Positions 16,160 through 25,309 of a stretch of 64,000 bases of DNA are shown here, piece by piece (position 1 is the first letter of the stretch; each line of letters opens with the position of its first letter). A program made the position numbers and the translations under genes. The DNA is taken from contig NZ_KK073769.1 of assembly GCF_000582685.1 (NCBI RefSeq), forward strand, positions 157,962 through 221,961, given 5' to 3'. The DNA comes from [Scytonema hofmanni] UTEX 2349. GTDB taxonomy: Bacteria > Cyanobacteriota > Cyanobacteriia > Cyanobacteriales > Nostocaceae. A model generated the notes under the pieces. That model was given only the letters and a program-made list of their open reading frames with translations. It searched no databases and was not told the origin of the DNA.

Positions 16160-17341
16160 ATGCTATATAGACGATTTGGACGCACAGAATTAGAAATGCC
16201 GGTTTTTTCCTGCGGTGGTATGAGATATCAATATAAATGGCAGGATGTTCCGCAGTCGGAAATTCCAAGTATCAATCAAGAAAATCTCGAAGCTACGATT
16301 CGACGTTCTTTAGAAGTTGGCATTAATCACATTGAAACTGCTCGTGGTTATGGTACTTCTGAAATGCAGTTGGGACAAATATTGCCGAAATTTCCCCGCG
16401 AAAAGTTGATTGTTCAAACTAAAGTTAATCCTCAAGCAGATGCCAAAGAGTTTGAAGGCAAGATTGAAAAGTCGCTGGAAAATCTCCGGCTAGATTATAT
16501 AGATTTGCTGGGGTTACACGGGATCAATAATCCGGAAACGTTAGATTATTGTATTCGTCCCGGTGGCTGTTTGGATGTGGTTAGGAAGCTGCAAGCGCAA
16601 GGAAAAGTTAAATTTATTGGCTTTTCTACGCATGGAGCAACAGATATTATTATTGAGGCAATTAATACTAGTCAATTTGATTATGTTAACTTGCATTGGT
16701 ATTATATTAATCAAAATAATTGGGCGGCAATAGAAGCAGCAAATCGCCATGATATGGGCGTATTTATTATTAGCCCATCAGATAAAGGGGGAAAGTTATA
16801 CGAACCGCCACAAAAGTTAGTAAATCTTTGCGCTCCCTTGAGTCCGATGGTGTTTAATGATTTGTTTTGTTTGAGTCATCCAGAGGTGCATACTCTGAGT
16901 TTGGGAGCGTTAAAACCCGAAAATTTTGACGAGCATTTGAAGACTTTAGAATTGCTGGATCATGCATCAGAAATTTTACCATCGATTTTGGCTGCTTTGG
17001 AAGAAGAAGCGATCGCTACTTTGGGAGAGGATTGGGTGAAAACTTGGAATGTCAATTTGCCTACTCATGAGGAAACACCAGGAAACGTAAATATTCCGGT
17101 GATTTTGTGGTTGAGGAATTTAGCGATCGCCTATGATATGCTCGAATATGCCAAAATGCGCTACAACCTCCTTGGTAATGCTGGTGACTGGTTTCCCGGC
17201 AACAAAGCAGACCAAGTAGACAAACTCAACTTGCAGCAATGTCTTATCCACAGTCCCCACGCTGACAAAATTCCCCACTTCCTTGCACAAGCGCATCAAA
17301 TGTTGGGAGGGGAAGCGGTTACGCGTTTGTCTCAAGAATAG
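16160..17341 (+). CDS. aldo/keto reductase
   Basis: A 393-residue NADPH-dependent oxidoreductase of the aldo/keto reductase superfamily. The (beta/alpha)8 barrel occupies residues ~1-290. The tetrad can be traced: Tyr in ARGYGTSE, Lys in VQTKVN and His in LGLHGIN. The usual Asp before the Tyr (normally DTA.GYG) is Glu here (HIETARGYG). A ~100-residue C-terminal extension (LATLGEDWVKTW onward) is helical, as in the bacterial subgroup that often has a ferredoxin-like tail, but no Cys cluster is present. The substrate is unknown. Confidence 0.9.
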   Translation: MLYRRFGRTELEMPVFSCGGMRYQYKWQDVPQSEIPSINQENLEATIRRSLEVGINHIETARGYGTSEMQLGQILPKFPREKLIVQTKVNPQADAKEFEGKIEKSLENLRLDYIDLLGLHGINNPETLDYCIRPGGCLDVVRKLQAQGKVKFIGFSTHGATDIIIEAINTSQFDYVNLHWYYINQNNWAAIEAANRHDMGVFIISPSDKGGKLYEPPQKLVNLCAPLSPMVFNDLFCLSHPEVHTLSLGALKPENFDEHLKTLELLDHASEILPSILAALEEEAIATLGEDWVKTWNVNLPTHEETPGNVNIPVILWLRNLAIAYDMLEYAKMRYNLLGNAGDWFPGNKADQVDKLNLQQCLIHSPHADKIPHFLAQAHQMLGGEAVTRLSQE

Positions 17342-17397
17342 GGCAATGGGCGAGAGGGGGAGAAAGAAGAAATATAGCGGTTCTCGGTTGAGTGAGG

Positions 17398-17450
17398 TAC
17401 AAGAACCCCACCCCCAACCCCCTCCCCGCAAGCGAGGAGGGGGCTATGAT
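17398..17450. repeat. CCCTCCCCG-CGAGGAGGG palindrome
   Basis: An inverted repeat (CCCCCTCCCCGCAAGCGAGGAGGGGG) after the reductase gene. A close relative lies at 63917-63950, inside the reading frame of the STAND-WD40 gene. Confidence 0.7.
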
Positions 17451-17485
17451 GTAACTCATGTGATTAGGAAACGCTATATTCTTTT

Positions 17486-17573
17486 TATCTCCCTTGTCCC
17501 CTTTGTCTCCTTGTCCCCCTTGTCCCCTTGTCCCCTTGTCTCCTTGTCCCCTTGTCCCCCTTGTCCCCAGTCC
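17486..17573. repeat. TTGTCCCC heptanucleotide/octanucleotide array
   Basis: Many copies of TTGTCCCC/CTTGTCT fill the space up to the stop codon of the next (leftward) gene. The same units occur at 27000-27045 and, in the opposite sense, inside the HAD gene near 54724-54770. Confidence 0.85.
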
Positions 17574-18899
17574 CTAATTTTTATCTGTCGAATCAGCCAA
17601 TTTATCCCCTGTTGGCACTACTAAAACCTTATCAACACGGTTGCCATCCATATCCATCACCTCAATACGCATACCCTGCCATTGAAAATTATCCGCAGCT
17701 GCGGGGATACGTCCTAAATGGGTGATCACAAAACCACCTAATGTTTGATAGCTACCGCGTTCGTCAAACTTTAACTCTTCCATCTCGAAAAGTTCTAAAA
17801 ACTCATCTACAGGCAACATGCCATCCAATAACCAAGAACCATCCTCGCGTTGTACTGCTTGGGGATTTTCATCATCGTCAGCAGAAGCAACATCGCCAAC
17901 TATTTCGCTCATAATATCGTTGAGTGTTACTAATCCCTGAATTACACCGTACTCATCAACTACCAACGCTATGTGAGTTATGGTTTCTTTGAATAACTCC
18001 AAAACTTTCAAACCATGAGTGTTTTCTGGCACAAATACCGGCTGTCGCAATCCCACAGTTAAATCTAGTTCTTGATTAGAGAAACTTCGAGCTAACAAGT
18101 CTGTGACGGGAATGACACCAAGCACATTGTCAAGTCCGCTTTGACAAACTGGATATCGGGAATAAGCACTATCGACAATTTTTAGGCGGTTTTCTTCTGC
18201 TGAGTCTTCCAAATCCAGCCAGACAATATCGGGACGGGGTGTCATAAAAGAACTGACGGGGCGATCGCCTAAGCGAAATATTCGCTCCACCATATCTTGT
18301 TCTGCTTCCTCAAAGGTTCCTTCCTCTGTGCCTTGCTCGATTAAGACTCTTATTTCTTCCTCTGTAACTTGTGGCTCTGTAGATGGTCTGACACCCAATA
18401 TCCGCAAAACTGTATCCGTAGAAGCACCTAATAAATAAACTATAGGTGAGCCAATTCTGGCTAATAATTGCATGGGTAGAGCAACTACACTGGCAATTGG
18501 TTCTGGGTGGTTTAATGCCAGCCGCTTAGGTACTAATTCGCCAATTATCAGTGTCAGATAAGTAATAATTAAAATTGCTAAACCCTTCGCGAGCTGTTCC
18601 CTATACTGGTTGGGAAAAGCGATAAAATCTAAGATAGGTATTATTCTCTTAGCAATCGTCTCTTCACCATAAGCACCAGATAAAATACTCAAGAGTGTGA
18701 TCACCACTTGGACGATCGCTAAAAACTGATTTGGGGAAGATGCTAGTTCTAAAGCAGCACGGGCTTTAAGATCACCTCGCTCCGCAAGCTGTTGCAAGCG
18801 CACCTTGCGTGATGAAACAACCGCCAACTCGGACATGACAAATAGACCGTTGGCGAAAATTAGTAAGAAAATTATTAGAATTTCTATAGTTGGAGACAT
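17574..18899 (-). CDS. DUF21/CBS/CorC-HlyC family membrane protein (CNNM-like)
   Basis: A 441-residue protein. The DUF21 transmembrane domain (~1-190) starts with a helix ending in FVMSELAVVSSRK, a family hallmark. A CBS-domain pair (~200-335) contains FMTPRPDIVWL and DEYGVIQGLVTLNDIMSEIVG. A C-terminal CorC/HlyC domain (~350-430) contains DGMLPVDEFLELF and TLGGFVITHLGRIP. Homologues move or sense Mg2+/Co2+; 'hemolysin' is a historical name. It is transcribed alone and leftward. Confidence 0.92.
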   Translation of the reverse strand: MSPTIEILIIFLLIFANGLFVMSELAVVSSRKVRLQQLAERGDLKARAALELASSPNQFLAIVQVVITLLSILSGAYGEETIAKRIIPILDFIAFPNQYREQLAKGLAILIITYLTLIIGELVPKRLALNHPEPIASVVALPMQLLARIGSPIVYLLGASTDTVLRILGVRPSTEPQVTEEEIRVLIEQGTEEGTFEEAEQDMVERIFRLGDRPVSSFMTPRPDIVWLDLEDSAEENRLKIVDSAYSRYPVCQSGLDNVLGVIPVTDLLARSFSNQELDLTVGLRQPVFVPENTHGLKVLELFKETITHIALVVDEYGVIQGLVTLNDIMSEIVGDVASADDDENPQAVQREDGSWLLDGMLPVDEFLELFEMEELKFDERGSYQTLGGFVITHLGRIPAAADNFQWQGMRIEVMDMDGNRVDKVLVVPTGDKLADSTDKN

Positions 18900-19392
18900 T
18901 CGGTAGAATTGCCAATATATCGGCTAACTGCGCTTGACTAAAGAAGTTTGAAGTGTAAAGGATGAACGCTCCTTGCGTCTCCCCTTCTCCTTCATAGAGA
19001 GGCTGATGCCAAGGGAGAAGGATAAAGTGAGAAATTCGTACATGCAAGGATGCAATAGTGGGCGAAACAAATCAAAATTACAGCCTTGATGTCCTATTCC
19101 TTTAGGGGTAGGGTCATTTCATACTTCATACTCCATACTCCATACTCCATACTTTATTAGTATCTAGTATCGAAGGTGTTCCAATAATAAAAGAATCGAT
19201 CAAGCAAAAAAACTAGTCATTAGTGCCATTCAAGTAGAATACTGTTCGTATCTTAGCGATTAGTTAGTGGTTATTGTACTAGTAACTAATGGTTCTCAAG
19301 CAAGAGTACTATGTCTCTTGACACTTTTAAAATAGTTGAGTTAGGCACCCTGCGCCTGCAAAGAGCAACGACTTCCATATATAGTAGAACTT
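18900..19392. other. intergenic region upstream of mfd
   Basis: A 490-bp spacer between divergent genes. It contains a short heptanucleotide run (CATACTC units, ~19119-19154). No RNA gene or clear promoter was recognised. Confidence 0.45.
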
Positions 19393-22300
19393 ATGGCATT
19401 TTCTTCGATTGTACGTGCGTTAGGGCGATCGCCTCTCACCACTGAACTCGTCTCTAAGTTAAATCGACAACGTAATTTACGGTTAAGTGGCATTTCCCGC
19501 TTACCTAAAGGCTTTGTCACTTCGGCGATCGCGCAAACTGATAAACAAAATTTGTTAGTGGTGTGTGCCACTCTGGAAGAAGCTGGACGCGTTTATGCTC
19601 AGTTAGAGGCTATGGGATGGCAAACGGTACATTTTTACCCTACCTCTGAAGCGTCCCCCTACGAACCCTTTGACCCAGAAAGGGAAATGACTTGGGGACA
19701 AATGCAAGTTTTGGCGGATTTGGGGACTGGGGACTGGGGACTAGGGACTGGGGATTGGGGAATGGGGAAAAAAGAAATTACCAATTCTCAATTACCCAAA
19801 GTAGCGATTGTAGCGACGGAGAGAGCGTTGCAACCTCATTTACCACCCCCAGCAGCTTTTAAACCTTTCTGTCTGACTCTCAAGCGGGGGATGGAATTTG
19901 ATTCCAGTAGCTTTGGTGAAAAATTAGCTACTTTGGGATACGAACGAGTGCCGATGGTAGAAATGGAAGGTCAATGGAGTCGGCGGGGTGATATTGTTGA
20001 TGTGTTTCCAGTTTCCTCAGAATTGCCAGTCAGATTAGAATGGTTTGGCGACGAAATTGAGCAAATACGCGAATTTGACCCTTCAACTCAACGTTCTGCC
20101 CTTGACAAAATTGACCAGTTAGTTCTCACTCCTACTAGCTTTGCTCCGATTGTGATGGCAGCACTCAAAGATCGTGCTGAGTTGGAAATTGACTCAGAAG
20201 TATTAGAAGGAAGTCGTCGCTTTTTGGGTTTAGCTTTTGAGAAACCGGCTTCTTTGCTAGATTATTTACCCGAAAATACTTTAATTGCCATTGATGAACC
20301 AGAACAGTGTCATGCTCATAGCGATCGCTGGGTAGAAAATGCTGAGGAACAATGGGGATTGGGCAATGGGCAATGGGCAATGGGCAATGAGGAAGATTCT
20401 TCCCCCACTCCCGAATTTTGTACAGACGCGATTAATCGTATTTGTACAGACGCGATTAATCGCATTTGTACAGACGCGATTAATCGCGTCTCTACGGCGC
20501 CAATATTACCGAAAATTCATCGTTCCTTTGATGATTCTCTGGCAGATGCGGCAAAATTTAAAACATTATATCTATCGGAACTGGTAGAAGAAAATAGCGG
20601 TATTAATCTTGCTAGTAGAGCTGTTCCCGTTACACCGCATCAATTTGCTAAACTTGCCGAAACTCTCCGCGCTGAACGCGATCGCAATTTTTCTGTGTGG
20701 TTGATTTCCGCTCAACCAAGTCGTTCTGTGTCTCTTTTGCAAGAACACGATTGTCCAGCACAATTTATTCCTAATCCCCGCGATTATTTTGCGATCGACA
20801 AGCTACAAATTAATCACACACCGATCGCTTTAAAATATTCTGGGTTGGCAGAGTTGGAAGGCTTTATTCTGCCGACATTCCGGATGGTTGTTGTCACAGA
20901 TCGGGAATTTTTTGGACAACATTCTCTAGCTAGTCCCAGTTATATCCGCAAGCGTCGCAAAGCTGCTTCTAAGCAAGTTGACCCTCAAAAGCTGCGTCCG
21001 GGGGATTATGTAGTTCACAGAAATCATGGTGTGGGTAAATTTGTCAAGCTGGAAAGTTTAACGATTAATCAGGAAACTCGTGATTATCTGGTGGTGCAGT
21101 ATGCTGACGGGTTGTTAAGAGTTGCGGCAGATCAAGTTGGTGCTTTATCTCGGTTACGCAGTAGTGGGGAAAAAGCACCAGAACTTAACAAGATGACTGG
21201 GAAAGCTTGGGAAAATACCAAGAATAGAGTCCGCAAAGCCATCAGAAAATTGGCAGTGGATTTGTTAAAGTTGTATGCAGCGCGATCGCAACAACATGGT
21301 TTTACTTATCCTGCTGATATGCCGTGGCAAGAGGAATTAGAAGATTCTTTTCCTTACCAACCAACAACGGATCAACTTAAAGCAGTGCAAGATGTCAAAC
21401 GGGATATGGAAAGCGATCGTCCAATGGATCGTTTGATTTGTGGTGATGTCGGTTTTGGTAAAACGGAAGTAGCAATTCGCGCTGTTTTTAAAGCTGTCAC
21501 GGCAGGGAAGCAAGTTGCACTCCTCGCACCAACAACAATTTTGACTCAGCAACATTATCACACTTTGAAAGAGCGCTTTGCTCCCTATCCGGTGAATGTT
21601 GGTTTACTCAACCGTTTTCGCAGTGCTGAAGAACGTCGGGAAATTCAAAAGCGATTAGCAACGGGTGAATTAGATGTAGTTGTCGGCACACATCAACTTT
21701 TAGGTAAAGGTGTGATATTCCGAGATTTAGGACTTTTGGTGGTGGATGAAGAACAACGGTTTGGGGTAAATCAGAAGGAGAAAATTAAAAGCCTGAAAAC
21801 TCAAGTTGATGTGCTGACTCTTTCTGCAACTCCGATTCCCCGGACTTTATATATGTCCTTGTCGGGAATTCGGGAAATGAGTTTAATTACTACACCACCT
21901 CCATCAAGGCGCCCAATTCAAACTCATCTTTCACCGCTAAACCCGGAAAGTGTCCGCACGGCGATTCGTCAAGAATTAGACAGAGGTGGACAGATTTTTT
22001 ATGTAGTTCCACGGGTAGAGGGAATTGAAGAAACGGCAACAAAATTGCGAGAAATGATACCAGGGGCAAGATTGGCGATCGCTCACGGTCAAATGGATGA
22101 AAGCGAGTTAGAATCAACCATGCTCACTTTCGGCAATGGCGATGCTGATATCCTGCTTTGCACAACAATTATTGAATCTGGTTTGGATATTCCGCGAGTC
22201 AACACCATCTTAATTGAAGATGCTCATCGCTTTGGTTTAGCGCAATTATACCAGTTACGGGGACGGGTAGGACGTGCGGGTATACAAGCTCATGCCTGGT

Positions 22301-23001
22301 TATTTTACCCGAAACAGCGAGAACTATCTGATGCTGCCCGCCAGCGTTTGCGAGCGATTCAGGAATTCACGCAGCTGGGTTCTGGGTATCAATTGGCAAT
22401 GCGGGATATGGAAATTAGGGGTGTAGGTAGCTTGCTAGGTGCAGAACAATCTGGTCAAATGGAAGCGATCGGCTTTGATTTGTATATGGAAATGCTGGAA
22501 GAAGCGATTCGAGAAATTCGCGGACAGGAAATTCCCAAAGTTGATGATACTCAAATTGACCTGAATTTGACAGCGTTTATTCCTGCTGATTATATCCCCG
22601 ATTTGGATCAAAAGATGAGCGCTTATCGTGCGGTAGCAGCAGCGAAAGGTAAACAAGAATTATCGATGATTGCTGCCGAATGGAGCGATCGCTTTGGTAC
22701 AATTCCCAAGCCAGCAAATCAACTGTTGCGAGTCATGGAATTGAAACAGCTAGCAAAGAATCTCGGATTTAGCCGGATTAAACCCGAAGCTAAACAGCAT
22801 ATCGTATTAGAAACCCCGATGGAAGAACCTGCTTGGAATTTGTTAGCAGCGAATTTATCAGAGTCAATGCGATCGCGCTTTGTTTTCTCACCTGGTAAAG
22901 TCACCGTGCGGGGTTTAGCAGTTCTCAAAGCAGATCAACAGTTGCAGCACCTCATCGATGCTTTCGCGAAAATGCAAGGCGCCCTACCCGAAGCAGCGTA
23001 G
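19393..23001 (+). CDS. mfd: transcription-repair coupling factor Mfd
   Basis: A 1202-residue ATP-dependent translocase that removes stalled RNA polymerase at DNA lesions and recruits UvrA. The UvrB-like N-terminus is followed by the RNA polymerase-interacting domain (LRPGDYVVHRNHGVGKF, ~residue 535), then helicase domains with Walker A GDVGFGKTE, DEEQRFGV, SATPIPRTL and VGRAGIQAHAWL, and a C-terminal D7 domain. Two stretches look inserted: residues ~110-127 (GTGDWGLGTGDWGMG) and ~318-368 (WGLGNGQWAMG, then three CTDAINRI repeats). Both are encoded by dispersed repeats in frame and lie in the N-terminal half, outside the motor. Confidence 0.96.
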   Translation: MAFSSIVRALGRSPLTTELVSKLNRQRNLRLSGISRLPKGFVTSAIAQTDKQNLLVVCATLEEAGRVYAQLEAMGWQTVHFYPTSEASPYEPFDPEREMTWGQMQVLADLGTGDWGLGTGDWGMGKKEITNSQLPKVAIVATERALQPHLPPPAAFKPFCLTLKRGMEFDSSSFGEKLATLGYERVPMVEMEGQWSRRGDIVDVFPVSSELPVRLEWFGDEIEQIREFDPSTQRSALDKIDQLVLTPTSFAPIVMAALKDRAELEIDSEVLEGSRRFLGLAFEKPASLLDYLPENTLIAIDEPEQCHAHSDRWVENAEEQWGLGNGQWAMGNEEDSSPTPEFCTDAINRICTDAINRICTDAINRVSTAPILPKIHRSFDDSLADAAKFKTLYLSELVEENSGINLASRAVPVTPHQFAKLAETLRAERDRNFSVWLISAQPSRSVSLLQEHDCPAQFIPNPRDYFAIDKLQINHTPIALKYSGLAELEGFILPTFRMVVVTDREFFGQHSLASPSYIRKRRKAASKQVDPQKLRPGDYVVHRNHGVGKFVKLESLTINQETRDYLVVQYADGLLRVAADQVGALSRLRSSGEKAPELNKMTGKAWENTKNRVRKAIRKLAVDLLKLYAARSQQHGFTYPADMPWQEELEDSFPYQPTTDQLKAVQDVKRDMESDRPMDRLICGDVGFGKTEVAIRAVFKAVTAGKQVALLAPTTILTQQHYHTLKERFAPYPVNVGLLNRFRSAEERREIQKRLATGELDVVVGTHQLLGKGVIFRDLGLLVVDEEQRFGVNQKEKIKSLKTQVDVLTLSATPIPRTLYMSLSGIREMSLITTPPPSRRPIQTHLSPLNPESVRTAIRQELDRGGQIFYVVPRVEGIEETATKLREMIPGARLAIAHGQMDESELESTMLTFGNGDADILLCTTIIESGLDIPRVNTILIEDAHRFGLAQLYQLRGRVGRAGIQAHAWLFYPKQRELSDAARQRLRAIQEFTQLGSGYQLAMRDMEIRGVGSLLGAEQSGQMEAIGFDLYMEMLEEAIREIRGQEIPKVDDTQIDLNLTAFIPADYIPDLDQKMSAYRAVAAAKGKQELSMIAAEWSDRFGTIPKPANQLLRVMELKQLAKNLGFSRIKPEAKQHIVLETPMEEPAWNLLAANLSESMRSRFVFSPGKVTVRGLAVLKADQQLQHLIDAFAKMQGALPEAA
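19722..19771. repeat. heptanucleotide repeat insertion in mfd
   Basis: GGGGACT/GGGGATT 7-bp units are read in frame as a Gly/Trp/Asp-rich peptide of about 17 residues. They match the CCCCAGT units of intergenic arrays read on the other strand. Confidence 0.8.
20345..20390. repeat. second heptanucleotide insertion in mfd
   Basis: ATGGGCA/ATTGGGC units are read in frame as a WGLGNGQWAMGN peptide. They lie immediately before the palindrome-derived 24-bp repeats, so two repeat types are stacked at one site. Confidence 0.8.
20417..20495. repeat. three 24-bp tandem copies of the DAINR palindromic element in mfd
   Basis: Units start at 20417, 20441 and 20465 (TTTGTACAGACGCGATTAAT...). Each adds exactly 8 codons (ICTDAINR). 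Only the last copy keeps the full palindrome ending GCGTCTCTAC. Confidence 0.9.
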
Positions 23002-23129
23002 TACAGAATTTCGCTTTGCGAATCCTCTTAAAAAAACTCTGCGTCACTCTGCGCTTACCTTTGCGTTCCTTTGCGTTAAAAAACGCGCTCGTTCTTACTG
23101 GTACATGTGTAAAACCCAAAACGCTGTAA

Positions 23130-23150
23130 AGACGTTCCACCGGAACGTCT
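23130..23150. repeat. dispersed palindrome, AGACGTTCC family
   Basis: Inverted repeat AGACGTTCC-ACC-GGAACGTCT. Copies at 28130, 43310, 45612, 56887 and 56926. Confidence 0.8.
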
Positions 23151-23224
23151 CTACTGAATAATTTTTAACCCTCAACTACCGGAAGACAAATTACCCAACG
23201 TGATATCTCCCGCAGTACCGATAT

Positions 23225-23632
23225 TTATGCGGCATTTCTACCTACAGATGAATCTTTATCTTCGAGAAGTTTAATTAAACCGGGAATTGCGGCTTCTGAT
23301 TTGATTTTTGCCAGTGCAGATGCGACATTCCAACGTACAGATGAATCTTTATCTTCGAGAAGTTTAATTAAACCGGGAATTGCGGCTTCTGATTTGGTTT
23401 CTTCTAAAAATTTAATTTTTAAGAGAACAGAAAAATTTAAACTTTCAAATAAACCAACTGTTTGCTTTTGCCACTTAAATTTAACTTCCCCCGCTAACCT
23501 TGCCCCCAAGTTCCAATCAACCTGTAAAGCTAACCTCACAACACGCAGCGCCAAACCCTCATCATCCAACAATCCCAACATTAACGCTGCGGGTTCTGTC
23601 CATTTCAAATAATTCAAATAATCCCATTGCAA
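23225..23632 (-). pseudogene. HEAT-repeat C-terminal remnant of a NACHT/HEAT STAND protein
   Basis: About 135 residues on the minus strand: a helical region (RLALQVDWNLGARLAGEVK) typical of the part of cyanobacterial NACHT proteins just before their HEAT repeats, then two nearly identical 31-residue HEAT units (KSEAAIPGLIKLLEDKDSSV). The 93-bp DNA period gives the two units almost the same bases (23244-23296 and 23337-23389). The 5' end is cut by an IS element, whose terminus supplies the first residues of the open frame, so no proper start exists. It is probably the tail of the gene whose head is at 25310-25674. Confidence 0.7.
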
Positions 23633-24905
23633 CCTGACGGGGCGACAAAATAGCCTGGAAAGCCTATTGAATATAATATGTAGCAATTTATGGTAAGAAA
23701 AGATAGGTCTACTTTTGTCAATAAGACCTATCTATTGAAAATGTTACCAATATTTTACCAAAAACACTTAAAAAGTCAACTTAGTCTTCCCGAATACCTG
23801 TTGCTAAAAATTTTAATCAACCTTTTACAATCAATTAAAAAGGTGAGCTTGGAATCTTTAGCTACTATTCTACCAATTCCAATTACATTTGAAAGTAGGA
23901 GAAAGAGGATACAGAGATTTTTATCATTACCAAACTTGAAAATTGAAAAAATTTGGTTTCCGATTGTTACTGAATGGTTAGAAACTCAATTTACTTCGGA
24001 AACAATCATTCATGTAGTAATTGACCGCACAAATTGGGCTTGGGTAAACCTATTTATGGTTAGTGTTGTTTGGGACAAGAGAACTTTCCCAGTATACTTT
24101 GAACTATTACCCAAGCTTGGTAGCAGTAATGTTGAGGAACAGACAGCAATTATATCTCAAGTTTTGCCGATTTTTAAAAATTATAGAATCTGCATCTTAG
24201 GGGACAGAGAATTTTGTTCTGTTAAACTAGCAAACTGGCTTGGTCAAAGGAATGTGTACTTCTGTTTGCGTCTCAAAAAGAATCATTTTATTGAAATGCA
24301 AAAAGGTATTTGGGTAGAATTAAAAGATTTAGGACTAACCCCAGGCGTTTCTTTTTTTATCAAAGGGGTCAAGGTTACTAAAATTAATGGTTTCATAAGT
24401 TTTAATGTTGCGTGCAAGTGGAAGCGTAAAATATGGTTGTGTAGCCCCTGAAGAAGGATGGTTTATTTTAACAAATTTGGATAGCCTAGAGTCAGCGATC
24501 GCTTATTATAAAAGAAGATTTGATATCGAAGAAATGTTTAGAGATTTCAAGAGTGGCGGCTATAACTTAGAACATACCAATGTATCTGGTGTCCGCTTGA
24601 TTAGTCTAATTTTATTAATAGCGATCGCTTATACTTCTGCCACGATTCAAGGACAGGAAATTAAAAGTAAAGGAATACAAAAATATGTTGGTCGTGTTAA
24701 AGAATACGGGCGCACGGAAAGGCGACATAGCAGTTTTTATATTGGATTATATGGCCAAACTTGGGTTAATTTTATGGAATCTTGTATGGAATTAGTAGAG
24801 AAATTAATCAGATTAAATCGCAACAAGTGGAAGTATTATCAACGAGGATTGAGGGCTATGAGGCTTGTTATATCTGCATCATAGCTATTTTTGTCGCCCC
24901 GTCAG
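23633..24905. mobile_element. IS4-like insertion sequence
   Basis: A ~1.27-kb element bounded by 17-bp inverted repeats, CTGACGGGGCGACAAAA at the left (23634-23650) and its complement at the right (24889-24905). TGCAA occurs just outside both ends (23628-23632 and 24906-24910), compatible with a 5-bp target duplication. It carries one DDE transposase gene broken by a frameshift. Confidence 0.8.
23690..24884 (+). pseudogene. IS4-family transposase, frameshifted
   Basis: A DDE transposase split into two overlapping frames (23690-24451 and 24405-24884). The catalytic residues are visible across both parts: Asp in HVVIDRTNW, Asp in ILGDREFCS and Glu in the YYKRRFDIEEMFRDFK block (a Y-x2-R-x3-E-x6-K motif). 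The frame changes at or near the AAAA run at 24428-24431; dropping one A there restores KRKYGCVAPEEGWFIL. A -1 slip at that point would hit a stop, so programmed frameshifting is unlikely and the gene is probably inactive. Confidence 0.8.
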
Positions 24906-24955
24906 TGCAATAAGAGAACGTGTAAAACAAATCACAGAGGATTTAATTGGTGGAT

Positions 24956-25309
24956 ATGAAATCGAATTTAGATGAAAAAAAAGTACGCTTTCAAAACGAA
25001 GACATTCCCCATCGTTTAGGACATATAGCTTCTAACTTAGCGCGTGTTCGGTCGTTTTGTAATAGTGCGTACAAAAAAGGTGTAGAAGTTGTAATAGATG
25101 AAACTGAGTGGTTTATTGAGTGGATAGCAGCAGAAATTGAACCAGAACAAGCGGAAGAATTAGTTAACATTCAAGTTCAACTCGCGCGCTGGCAAATAAA
25201 TTTAGACAATATTTTGTTGGATGAACTTCGTCGAGGAGAAGTAGCTAAAGAAGCAGAAACATACTCACAAAGAGTTTTAAATATGTCAGGTCTACTTGAT
25301 TTTGTGTAA
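24956..25309 (+). CDS. hypothetical protein, helical, unknown family
   Basis: A 117-residue, acidic, mostly helical soluble protein (IPHRLGHIASNLARVRSF, then ETEWFIEWIAAEIEPEQAEELV). No family was recognised. AGAGGA lies 9 bp before an in-frame GTG at 24950 and 15 bp before the ATG at 24956. Its first codons overlap the end of another frame (24907-24975) that may be the last 22 codons of a lost upstream gene. It sits inside a decayed locus between the IS element and a NACHT fragment, so it may be a passenger left by rearrangement. Confidence 0.5.
   Translation: MKSNLDEKKVRFQNEDIPHRLGHIASNLARVRSFCNSAYKKGVEVVIDETEWFIEWIAAEIEPEQAEELVNIQVQLARWQINLDNILLDELRRGEVAKEAETYSQRVLNMSGLLDFV

Noticed and set aside
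20417..20495. CRISPR array
   Set aside because: The three repeats are directly abutted 24-bp units without spacers, and they lie in a coding frame.
25177..25309. C-terminal part of the NACHT fragment reading frame
   Set aside because: After about 25310 the frame is only antisense to the 117-residue ORF and shows no NACHT sequence, so the fragment was shortened.
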